Source: Chroococcidiopsidaceae cyanobacterium CP_BM_RX_35 (GTDB lineage Bacteria; Cyanobacteriota; Cyanobacteriia; Cyanobacteriales; Chroococcidiopsidaceae). Taken from it: a stretch of DNA of 10,089 bases. Positions 1-7,042 of this stretch are shown here, piece after piece. Made by a program: the position numbers and the translations under genes. Position 1 is the first letter of the stretch; each line of letters opens with the position of its first letter. The stretch spans positions 1-10,089 of the forward strand of contig JAFAVL010000525.1 of assembly GCA_019242465.1 (NCBI GenBank). Reading direction: 5' to 3'. Below the pieces are notes generated by a model. That model had not been told where the DNA came from and did not search any database. It saw only the letters and a program-made list of their open reading frames with translations.

Positions 1-1277
1 TCGGTCCGACAATATCATTTCGCGGTATCGACAATGCTGCGTACTATCGTCTAGTGGACGACGATCCCCGCTACTACATGGATTTTACAGGCTGCGGCAA
101 TTCCTTGAACGTGCGCCATCCCCAAATCCTGAAGATGATGATGGATAGCCTGCGCTATTGGGTGTTAGAGATGCATGTGGATGGTTTCCGCTTTGACTTG
201 GCTTCGGCGCTGGCACGAGAATTCTATGAAGTGGACAGTCTGGCATCGTTCTTTGACATCGTGCATCAAGATCCTGTGATTGCTGATGTCAAACTGATCG
301 CCGAACCCTGGGATGTAGGGGAAGGTGGCTATCAAGTTGGCAACTTCCCACTACTGTGGTCAGAGTGGAATGGTAAGTATCGGGACACAGTTCGGGATTT
401 TTGGCGGGGTGAGGATAGGACTCTGGGAGAATTTGCCTATCGCTTCACTGGTAGCTCTGATCTATACGAGACGAATGGACGCAGCCCCTATGCCAGCATC
501 AACTTTATTACAGCGCACGATGGTTTTACCATTAACGATCTCGTCAGTTATAACGAGAAGCACAACGAGGCAAATGGCGAAGACAACCAGGATGGTGAAA
601 GTCATAATCGTTCCTGGAATTGTGGAGTAGAAGGTGAAACCGATGACCTAGAGGTGCTAGAGCTGCGGGAGCGACAAAGGCGAAACTTCCTGGTAACGCT
701 CATGCTTTCTCAAGGCATTCCCATGCTGCTTTCTGGGGATGAAATGGGAAGAACTCAGAAGGGTAACAATAATTGTTATTGCCAAGATAATGAGATTTCT
801 TGGTTAGATTGGAAGTTGGTTTCTGGAAACGCCGAACTCTTAGATTTCACGCGTCAGCTCATCTACTTCCGCCGCAAACACCCAGTATTTCATCGGCGTA
901 AATGGTTTCAGGGTCGAGCGATTCACGGTACAACCGTCAGTGACATTGGCTGGTTCAATCCTGATGGTGGTCAGATGACTGACGAGCAGTGGCAGGATGG
1001 TTTTGCCAAGTCGATTGGGGTGCTATTGAATGGAGAAGAAATCACCACAACTGGTCCCCAAGGGCAACGGATCATTGATGAAGTCTTTCTCCTGTTCTTT
1101 AATGCCCACTATGAAGTGATTGAGTTTGCTTTACCACAGGGGGTGCAAGATAGGGAGTGGGAAGTTGTGATCGATACTAAGAAGCCTGATTTCATCGAAC
1201 CTGGAACGATTTACACAGGCGATAAGTATGTGCCAATTACGGCGCGATCACTAGTGCTACTGCGGCGTGTAGGATAG
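1..1277 (+). CDS. glgX: Glycogen debranching enzyme GlgX/TreX (isoamylase-type, GH13_11), 5'-truncated by window edge
   Basis: This enzyme hydrolyses alpha-1,6 branch points of glycogen or limit dextrins in the cytoplasm and yields linear maltodextrins. The frame stays open to the left edge. Codons from base 3 read GPTISFRGIDNAAYYRLV, a typical GlgX stretch, so the GTG at 54 is internal and not the start. About 425 codons are present; the family is usually near 700, so roughly the N-terminal 40% (CBM48 and early barrel) lies outside. Catalytic residues are visible: the nucleophile Asp in DGFRFDLASAL (codon 195-197), the acid/base Glu in LIAEPWDVGEGGYQ (303-305) and the HD pair in FITAHDGFT (516-521). 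The family block LSGDEMGRTQKGNNNCYCQ follows, then the C-terminal beta domain. It lies 233 bases upstream of treZ on the same strand, consistent with the TreX role of feeding TreY/TreZ. Arginine codons are mostly CGN. Family call is firm; GlgX versus TreX naming is a matter of context. Confidence 0.95.
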   Translation, partial: GPTISFRGIDNAAYYRLVDDDPRYYMDFTGCGNSLNVRHPQILKMMMDSLRYWVLEMHVDGFRFDLASALAREFYEVDSLASFFDIVHQDPVIADVKLIAEPWDVGEGGYQVGNFPLLWSEWNGKYRDTVRDFWRGEDRTLGEFAYRFTGSSDLYETNGRSPYASINFITAHDGFTINDLVSYNEKHNEANGEDNQDGESHNRSWNCGVEGETDDLEVLELRERQRRNFLVTLMLSQGIPMLLSGDEMGRTQKGNNNCYCQDNEISWLDWKLVSGNAELLDFTRQLIYFRRKHPVFHRRKWFQGRAIHGTTVSDIGWFNPDGGQMTDEQWQDGFAKSIGVLLNGEEITTTGPQGQRIIDEVFLLFFNAHYEVIEFALPQGVQDREWEVVIDTKKPDFIEPGTIYTGDKYVPITARSLVLLRRVG

Positions 1278-1346
1278 TTCACTTCTTTCATGGTCGCTAG
1301 AATTTTTGTGATAGATTTAGCGTTTTCTTGCTCAGTCTAAAGTTAG

Positions 1347-1375
1347 TTGTCTTGCCACCCAAAAATGTGAATACT
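1347..1375 (+). promoter_or_regulatory. Candidate sigma70-type promoter upstream of treZ
   Basis: TTGTCT (1347-1352) and AATACT (1370-1375) are separated by exactly 17 bases. Each hexamer matches the consensus at only 4 of 6 positions, so this is a weak, purely visual candidate. If used, transcription would start near 1382, giving treZ a leader of roughly 130 bases that contains the 1402-1446 inverted repeat. The -10 element overlaps a palindrome (1371-1382). Chance occurrence in AT-rich intergenic DNA is quite possible. Confidence 0.22.
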
Positions 1376-1382
1376 TCAGTAT
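1371..1382. promoter_or_regulatory. Short palindrome ATACT-TC-AGTAT, possible operator
   Basis: Two 5-base arms (ATACT and AGTAT) flank a 2-base spacer. The palindrome overlaps the candidate -10 element upstream of treZ, a position where a repressor could block transcription. Arms this short are common by chance, and no known regulator is recognised from the motif. Confidence 0.2.
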
Positions 1383-1401
1383 AGACACTGCCTAGTGAGG
1401 C

Positions 1402-1446
1402 TCTGCTGCCAAGATAACCCCTTTCAATTACGGCATTGGCAGCAGA
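1402..1446 (+). repeat. 11-bp perfect inverted repeat in the treZ leader region
   Basis: TCTGCTGCCAA (1402-1412) is exactly the reverse complement of TTGGCAGCAGA (1436-1446), with 23 bases between the arms. No T-run follows, so it does not look like an intrinsic terminator for glgX. It ends 64 bases before the treZ start. It could form an RNA stem in the treZ leader or be a protein-binding site with two half-sites about three helical turns apart centre to centre. The repeat is seen directly; its function is unknown. Confidence 0.55.
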
Positions 1447-1510
1447 ATTACCATGCTAGCGCTGGGCCGACCAAAGCAATCCAGACATACATAAAGCCGG
1501 GAGATTAAGC

Positions 1511-3331
1511 GTGAAGATTGGTGCTGACTATCACAGTTCGGGTGATTGCGAATTTACCGTTTGGGCTCCCTTACTGCAAGAGGTAGCCGTGCAAATTGTT
1601 GCCCCCAAACAGCGCCTTCTCCCAATGCACAAAGATGCATCGGGATACTGGAAAGCAGTGGCTTCAGACGTTGAGCCAGGAACGCTTTACTTCTACAAAC
1701 TTGAGGGAGCTAACGATCGACCAGATCCAGCCTCAAAATTTCAATCACAAGGCGTACATGGACCTTCTCAAGTAGTTGACCCAAATGCATTTTCCTGGGC
1801 TGACTCTGATTGGGCTGGTATGCCTCTAGAGGAGATGATCGTATACGAACTGCATGTTGGTGCTTTCACACCAGAAGGGACTTTTGAGGCAATCATCCCT
1901 CGACTTGAAGCCCTAAAAGAAATAGGGATCAATACAATTGAGGTGATGCCAATTGCCCAATTCCCAGGTGAACGCAACTGGGGATATGATGGCACTTACG
2001 TTTATGCTGTCCAGAACTCCTACGGAGGTCCCGAAGGCTTCAAAAACCTTGTTAATGCTTGTCACCAGAGCGGCATGGCAGTTGTGCTGGATGTTGTATA
2101 CAACCACTTCGGCCCTGAGGGAAATTATATCAGTGACTTTGGTCCCTACTTCACACAAACATATAAAACCCCTTGGGGCAGTGCAATTAACTATGACGAT
2201 TTCCGCAGCGATGGCGTTCGTAATTTCTTTATAGAAAACGCCTTATACTGGTTCAGCGAATATCACATTGATGCTTTGCGGTTAGATGCTATTCATGCCA
2301 TTTATGATCTAGGAGCTAAGCACTTCTTGCAGGAATTAAAAGAAAGAGTTGAGGCACTTTCCCAGCAGCGAGGCAGACAACTTTACCTAATCGCAGAAAG
2401 CGATCTAAATGATGTGCGAGTGATCCGTGATCGCCAGTTGGGAGGTCATGCGATGGATGCCCAGTGGAGTGATGATTTTCATCACTCGTTACACACATTG
2501 CTCACTGGCGAACTAATAGGATACTACCAGGATTTTGGTAATTGCGAACAGTTAGCGACAGCTTTTAAAGAAAGCTTTGTTTACTCCTGGAAATACTCCT
2601 CCTCTAGAGAAAGATATCACGGTAGTGATGCTAGAGACTTTGCTGGTCATAAGTTCGTTGTCTGTTCGCAGAATCACGACCAAATAGGCAACCGCATGTT
2701 GGGAGAAAGGTTATCTCAACTTGTTTCCTTTGAAGCCTTAAAGTTAGCTGCGGGTGCTGTCTTGCTCTCACCTTACATCCCGCTACTGTTTATGGGTGAA
2801 GAGTATGGTGAAGATTCCCCTTTCCTTTATTTTGTGAATCACTCAGATCCAGATTTGGTTGAAGCAGTGAGAAAGGGAAGAAAAGAAGAATTTAAACATT
2901 TTCATCTAGAAGGAGAGTTTCAAGACCCCCAAAGTCCTGAAACATTACAAAAGTCTCAATTGAAATGGGAAAAGCGAAATTCAGGCAAACATAAAGTTTT
3001 ACTGGAACTTTACCAGCGACTAATTCAATTGCGACAGTCAATTCCAGCTCTAAAAAATCTTGACAAGCAGAATCTAGAAGTCTCTTGTATTGAAGCAGAT
3101 AAGATCCTGCTTCTACACCGCTGGAGTGATAGTAGTCAAATATTCTGCATCATGAACTTTAACGACAAAGATGTCTCTTTCCAGCCAAAGCTACCAAATG
3201 GCAACTGGCGAAAGAGCTTAGACTCTTCTGATCCAAAATGGATGGGTAGTGGAGTGACATTGCCAGAGAAGCTGACAACCGAGCAGGAATTGAAAATCGA
3301 ACCACAAAGTTTCGCTCTCTACGAATCGTAA
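1511..3331 (+). CDS. treZ: Malto-oligosyltrehalose trehalohydrolase TreZ (GH13_10)
   Basis: TreZ cleaves the alpha-1,4 bond next to the terminal trehalosyl unit of maltooligosyltrehalose, releasing free trehalose in the cytoplasm. The 606-aa length is normal for the family. Residues ~10-95 form the N-terminal CBM48/E-set module (CEFTVWAPL, YWKAV, LYFYKL). The GH13 barrel follows, with region I DVVYNHFG (Asp194, His199), the nucleophile Asp259 in ALRLDAIHAIYD, the acid/base Glu296 in LYLIAESDLND and His389-Asp390 in CSQNHDQIGNRMLGERL. The block SPYIPLLFMGEEYGE is typical, and a C-terminal beta domain covers ~530-606. The GTG start is supported by GGGAG at 1499-1503, seven bases upstream, and by the family-like N-terminus MKIGADYH. 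treY follows after 70 bases. GC in sampled blocks is 35-47%, lower than in glgX. All catalytic residues are present, so the gene should be functional. Confidence 0.97.
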   Translation: MKIGADYHSSGDCEFTVWAPLLQEVAVQIVAPKQRLLPMHKDASGYWKAVASDVEPGTLYFYKLEGANDRPDPASKFQSQGVHGPSQVVDPNAFSWADSDWAGMPLEEMIVYELHVGAFTPEGTFEAIIPRLEALKEIGINTIEVMPIAQFPGERNWGYDGTYVYAVQNSYGGPEGFKNLVNACHQSGMAVVLDVVYNHFGPEGNYISDFGPYFTQTYKTPWGSAINYDDFRSDGVRNFFIENALYWFSEYHIDALRLDAIHAIYDLGAKHFLQELKERVEALSQQRGRQLYLIAESDLNDVRVIRDRQLGGHAMDAQWSDDFHHSLHTLLTGELIGYYQDFGNCEQLATAFKESFVYSWKYSSSRERYHGSDARDFAGHKFVVCSQNHDQIGNRMLGERLSQLVSFEALKLAAGAVLLSPYIPLLFMGEEYGEDSPFLYFVNHSDPDLVEAVRKGRKEEFKHFHLEGEFQDPQSPETLQKSQLKWEKRNSGKHKVLLELYQRLIQLRQSIPALKNLDKQNLEVSCIEADKILLLHRWSDSSQIFCIMNFNDKDVSFQPKLPNGNWRKSLDSSDPKWMGSGVTLPEKLTTEQELKIEPQSFALYES

Positions 3332-3343
3332 ATAATCAGTTGT

Positions 3344-3364
3344 GGGATGGGCAAAGCCTATCCC
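3344..3364 (+). repeat. Hairpin in the treZ-treY gap
   Basis: GGGATGGGC (3344-3352) pairs with GCCTATCCC (3356-3364) over 9 bp with one G-U wobble, around an AAA loop. The stem begins 13 bases after the treZ stop codon and ends 37 bases before the treY start. No T-run follows, so it is not a standard terminator. A stable stem here could protect the upstream message or lower read-through into treY, setting the TreZ:TreY ratio. The hairpin is seen; the role is inferred. Confidence 0.5.
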
Positions 3365-3401
3365 CATTAACTTGAAATTCAATTAGGAGTAAAAATTAAA
3401 A

Positions 3402-6197
3402 ATGCGGATTCCGACAGCAACATATAGAATTCAATTTAATTCTAATTTTGGCTTTGAGTCAGCAAAAAAAATCGTTGCTTATCTAGCTGACCTAGGTATT
3501 TCTGATCTTTATGCTTCCCCTATCTTTAAAGCTAGGACGGGTAGTACACATGGATATGATGTTGTTGACCCTAATCAAATCAATCCTGAACTAGGTTCTG
3601 AGGAAAGCTTTAAAGAATTGGTGAGCGAAATTAAGCAGTACAATATGGGTTGGTTGCAGGATATTGTACCTAATCACATGGCATATGATAGCCAAAACCA
3701 GCTATTGATGGATGTGTTAGAGAATGGTTCTAATTCTGACTCATTTGACTACTTTGACATTGACTGGAATCATCCTTATGAAACTATTAGAGGGAGAGTG
3801 CTTGCCCCCTTACTAGGAAATTATTATGGGGATTGTCTAGAGAACGGTGAAATTCAACTGCAATACGATCAAACAGGTCTGAGCGTAAATTACTATGGTC
3901 TCAGACTTCCCGTTAAGATAGAATCTTACGCTCGTTTCATCACCCACAACTTAGGAAAATTAACTAGAGCGTTGGGAAGAAATCATCCAGATTTTATTAA
4001 ACTTCTTGGCATTCTTTATCTATTGAAAAATACTGATGATGAACCAAAGGGAAAGGAACGATATGATCAGTTCGCCTTTGTTAAAGGACTTATTTGGGAA
4101 ACTTATACTGGCAACCCAGAGGTAAAAGAATTCATTGATGGAAACGTGGAATTCTTCAATGGAGAACCAGGGAAACCAGAAAGTTTTAATCCGCTAGACA
4201 GCTTAATTTCAGAGCAGTTTTACCGCCTATCTTTTTGGAAAGTAGGAGCGGAAGAAATTAACTATAGAAGATTTTTTACCGTCAATGAGCTAATTTCTGT
4301 CAAAGTCGAAGAGATCAAGGTTTTTCACAAGACTCACGAGCTTATCAGTCAGCTAGTTGAATCTGATCAGGTAACTGGACTGAGAGTTGATCACATCGAT
4401 GGACTCTATGATCCAACAGAATATTTGAATCGACTTAGAGAAAAGGTGGGAGATGTTTATATCACGGTTGAGAAGATCTTAGAGCAAAAAGAAGACTTGC
4501 CTGACTTTTGGCCAATTCAAGGTACCAGTGGCTATGACTTTTTGAACTATGTTAACGGTGTCTTTTGTCAAACAGAGAATTACCAGCATTTCAGCGACAT
4601 TTATACTAGACTGACTGGCTTTAATACCCCATATGAACAGCTTTTTAGAGATAAGAAAAGGCTGATTATTGATAAAAATTTAGCAGGAGATGTAGATAAC
4701 TTAGCTCAGCTCTTAAAAAGGGTTTCTGGTTATTCGAGAGCTGGTAGCGACTTCACACAGCATGGTCTGCAAAGAGCATTGACTGAAGTGTTGACATACT
4801 TTCCAGTTTATCGAACATATATCAATCAGGATGGTTTGAGAGATGTAGACCGTCACTATCTGGATGAGGTCATTGCTGTAGCTAAGGAGCAAGTACCACT
4901 CCTATTAAAGGAACTGGACTATATTGAAAAAATACTTTCACTAGAAGGTGAGGAGTTTTTAACAACAGAGCAGAAAGAGGAACAGCGTCACTTTGTGATG
5001 AAGTTGCAGCAACTGACTGGTCCTTTGATGGCAAAAGGAATTGAAGATACGTTGTTATATGTGTATTACCGACTGCTGTCCTTAAATGAAGTAGGAGGTA
5101 ACCCTAGCCAGTTTGGAATCACAGTGGCGGACTTCCACGAGTTCAATCAAAAACAGCAATCCCTCTGGCCTTATAAGATGAATGCTACAGCAACTCACGA
5201 CACCAAACGTGGTGAAGATGCTAGGGCAAGAATTAATGTGATTTCTGAAATCCCCGAAGAATGGGAGAAACAGGTCAAAGCCTGGAGTGAACTCAACGCC
5301 GCTAAAAAACGCCGATCACATGGTTTGGCTGTTCCCGATCGCAATGATGAGTACTTCTTCTATCAAACGCTGGTAGGGTCTTTTCCCTTTGTAGAAACTG
5401 AGTATACAGAATTTGTGGAGCGAGTGAAAGACTATGTCGTTAAGGCAATCAGAGAAGCTAAGGTCCACACTGCCTGGCTCAGACCTGATACTGAATATGA
5501 GGAAGGCTTTGTTGCCTTTGTAGAAGAAGTACTACAGCCTACAGAAGATAATCAATTTTTGCAGGAGTTACGGTCTTTTCAGCAACGAGTGGCTGACTAT
5601 GGCATCTTCAACTCACTTTCCCAAACCCTGCTAAAGATGACGGCTCCTGGTGTACCTGACTTTTATCAGGGATCGGAATTATGGGATTTAAGTTTCGTCG
5701 ATCCAGATAATCGGCGTCCGGTTGATTTTGAGCAGCGAGCTACGTTTCTCAAAGACATCAAGCATAAAGCGCAAACAGATATCTTAAGCCTGATGAGTGA
5801 GTTGTTGTCAACCAGAGCAGATGGCAGGATCAAGCTATTTCTAATCTCCAGAGTTTTGGAGACAAGAAAACAGAATTTGGCGATATTTGAAACAGGCGAT
5901 TACCAGCCGTTAGAAGTGGCTGGTAAGTTTAAAGACCATATCGTCGCTTTTGCTAAAAGCGATCGCCAGAATGTCACAATCACTATTGCCCCAAGACTAC
6001 TCACAAATTTAATACAGCCGGGAGAATCTCCGTTTGGGGAGAAGGTTTGGGATGATACTCAGGTGAAGTTACCAGAGGGAATGCCGTCCGAATGGCAAGA
6101 GGTCATTGCCTCCCAATCACTTAAGAGTTATGGCACCATATCTGTCGGTGCTGCCCTTGAGCATTTCCCCGTAGCTTTACTTATTGGTAAGAGTTAG
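3402..6197 (+). CDS. treY: Malto-oligosyltrehalose synthase TreY (GH13_26)
   Basis: TreY is an intramolecular transglucosylase that converts the reducing-end alpha-1,4 linkage of a maltodextrin to alpha,alpha-1,1, producing maltooligosyltrehalose for TreZ. The 931-aa length fits the family, whose barrel carries large insertions. The N-terminus (PTATYRIQFN, ASPIFKARTGSTHGYDVVD) is diagnostic. Catalytic motifs are DIVPNHM (Asp87, His92), the nucleophile Asp330 in GLRVDHIDGLYDP, the acid/base Glu357 in YITVEKILEQKE, and His599-Asp600 in ATATHDTKRGEDARARI. The long helical stretch between Glu357 and His599 is usual for TreY. The C-terminal family block is PGVPDFYQGSELWDLSFVDP. The start ATG has AGGAG at 3385-3389, 12 bases upstream, a rather long spacing. 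Sampled blocks are only 27-40% GC, and the first half of the gene uses AGA heavily for arginine, unlike glgX and the amylase. A DUF1003 gene begins 36 bases after the stop. Confidence 0.97.
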   Translation: MRIPTATYRIQFNSNFGFESAKKIVAYLADLGISDLYASPIFKARTGSTHGYDVVDPNQINPELGSEESFKELVSEIKQYNMGWLQDIVPNHMAYDSQNQLLMDVLENGSNSDSFDYFDIDWNHPYETIRGRVLAPLLGNYYGDCLENGEIQLQYDQTGLSVNYYGLRLPVKIESYARFITHNLGKLTRALGRNHPDFIKLLGILYLLKNTDDEPKGKERYDQFAFVKGLIWETYTGNPEVKEFIDGNVEFFNGEPGKPESFNPLDSLISEQFYRLSFWKVGAEEINYRRFFTVNELISVKVEEIKVFHKTHELISQLVESDQVTGLRVDHIDGLYDPTEYLNRLREKVGDVYITVEKILEQKEDLPDFWPIQGTSGYDFLNYVNGVFCQTENYQHFSDIYTRLTGFNTPYEQLFRDKKRLIIDKNLAGDVDNLAQLLKRVSGYSRAGSDFTQHGLQRALTEVLTYFPVYRTYINQDGLRDVDRHYLDEVIAVAKEQVPLLLKELDYIEKILSLEGEEFLTTEQKEEQRHFVMKLQQLTGPLMAKGIEDTLLYVYYRLLSLNEVGGNPSQFGITVADFHEFNQKQQSLWPYKMNATATHDTKRGEDARARINVISEIPEEWEKQVKAWSELNAAKKRRSHGLAVPDRNDEYFFYQTLVGSFPFVETEYTEFVERVKDYVVKAIREAKVHTAWLRPDTEYEEGFVAFVEEVLQPTEDNQFLQELRSFQQRVADYGIFNSLSQTLLKMTAPGVPDFYQGSELWDLSFVDPDNRRPVDFEQRATFLKDIKHKAQTDILSLMSELLSTRADGRIKLFLISRVLETRKQNLAIFETGDYQPLEVAGKFKDHIVAFAKSDRQNVTITIAPRLLTNLIQPGESPFGEKVWDDTQVKLPEGMPSEWQEVIASQSLKSYGTISVGAALEHFPVALLIGKS
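5959..5966. repeat. HIP1 octamer GCGATCGC
   Basis: A perfect highly iterated palindrome of cyanobacteria, inside the 3' part of treY. Its presence in treY shows that this gene, though AT-rich, has been exposed to the genome's HIP1 enrichment. Confidence 0.85.
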
Positions 6198-6233
6198 CAC
6201 GAGAGACAACCCTGAATAAGGACTTCTACAACT

Positions 6234-6854
6234 ATGAACACTAGCTCTCAGGCGCCCAAAATTACTCAAAAGCCGTCTGGTGGATCTGTATATGTTAAAG
6301 GGGAAAAGTATCCTTTACCACAGCAAGTCATTGATAACATTGAAACCGTGATAGGTTTTCAGGCGAAGCAAGAGCAGGGAGATCCCTTGCATGAGCAAAT
6401 CTTGCACAAAACATCGGCTGTTTTTGGCACATCTGGGTTTTTATACGCCCAGTTAATATTTTTCACAATCTGGATCAGCTGGAGTCACCTGACAGGAGAC
6501 GTTACCCTGCCTTTCGACTTTCCCAAATACAACTTACAAGATCAGGGACTTGATACAGCAGCCTTATTAATTGCGACAGGGGTGCTAGTCCGTCAGTCAC
6601 GGCAAGAGCAGCTAGCCGAACAGCGATCGCATCTGATGCTGCAAATCAATCTTCTCACTGAGCAAAAAACCGCCAAGATCATTGGACTACTTGAAGAACT
6701 TCGTACTGACTTACCCAATTTGCGGGATCGTCGTGATTGGGAAGCTGAGATTATGCAGCAGTCAACTGATCCGCAAGTCGTTCTTAATATCTTGGAAGAA
6801 AACCTCAACCATGTTGCCGATGCAAACGAATTACCTAACCTGGATTCAGAATAG
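6234..6854 (+). CDS. DUF1003 family membrane protein
   Basis: This is a 206-aa inner-membrane protein of unknown function. The pattern matches DUF1003: a segment before the membrane (VIGFQAKQEQGDPL, ~40-51), a first membrane segment at ~64-85 (FGTSGFLYAQLIFFTIWISW), a short loop ending in a Pro/Asp-rich stretch (~91-105), a second membrane segment at ~106-119 (LDTAALLIATGVLV), then a charged helix (RQSRQEQLAEQRSHLMLQIN) and a conserved-looking helical tail to ~173. The residual C-terminus is acidic. Both ends should face the cytoplasm. The ATG at 6234 has AAGGA at 6218-6222. It follows treY by 36 bases on the same strand and is followed by a weak terminator, so it is probably the last gene of treZ-treY. 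Known DUF1003 biology gives no reaction; a role in stress or membrane response is only suggested by the neighbours. Confidence 0.8.
   Translation: MNTSSQAPKITQKPSGGSVYVKGEKYPLPQQVIDNIETVIGFQAKQEQGDPLHEQILHKTSAVFGTSGFLYAQLIFFTIWISWSHLTGDVTLPFDFPKYNLQDQGLDTAALLIATGVLVRQSRQEQLAEQRSHLMLQINLLTEQKTAKIIGLLEELRTDLPNLRDRRDWEAEIMQQSTDPQVVLNILEENLNHVADANELPNLDSE
6623..6630. repeat. HIP1 octamer GCGATCGC
   Basis: A perfect HIP1 palindrome inside the DUF1003 gene. It falls in the codons just after the second membrane segment. Confidence 0.85.
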
Positions 6855-6890
6855 TTGTTGCATTACATGATCAGCTTTATCTATTTCAAA

Positions 6891-6918
6891 TCTCCCTAAA
6901 GGGAGAGAAACTTTTCTT
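6891..6918 (+). terminator. Weak intrinsic-terminator-like hairpin after the DUF1003 gene
   Basis: TCTCCC (6891-6896) pairs with GGGAGA (6901-6906) around a TAAA tetraloop. A T-rich tract (CTTTTCTT, 6911-6918) follows, but only after a GAAA spacer, so the U-run is not directly against the stem. It sits 37 bases after the DUF1003 stop. It may end the treZ-treY-DUF1003 transcript at least in part and separate it from the amylase gene. No convincing promoter for the amylase was found in the remaining bases up to 7042. Confidence 0.38.
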
Positions 6919-7042
6919 AAGCTTAATGAGAAAATACTGTGTGTTGGTAACAAAAGTCACACGCTTCACGATGCATATCTACTGCAACCTTGCTAGCTAG
7001 ACTGTTACAACTATTGCAAATTATTCAAAGAGATGTTTTCTC

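Noticed and set aside
54..56. GTG at 54 as the start of a short debranching enzyme
   Set aside because: The frame is open to the left edge and the upstream codons encode conserved GlgX residues (FRGIDNAAYYRL), so the gene is cut by the window edge.
6021..6042. Small competing hairpins (GGAGA-A-TCTCC and TCTCC...GGAGA) near the end of treY
   Set aside because: They lie within coding sequence, have short 5-bp arms and have no T-run; chance is sufficient.
6947..6960. NtcA-like site GTA-N8-CAC upstream of the amylase
   Set aside because: The consensus is GTA-N8-TAC; the right half is off by one base and no properly placed -10 box follows.
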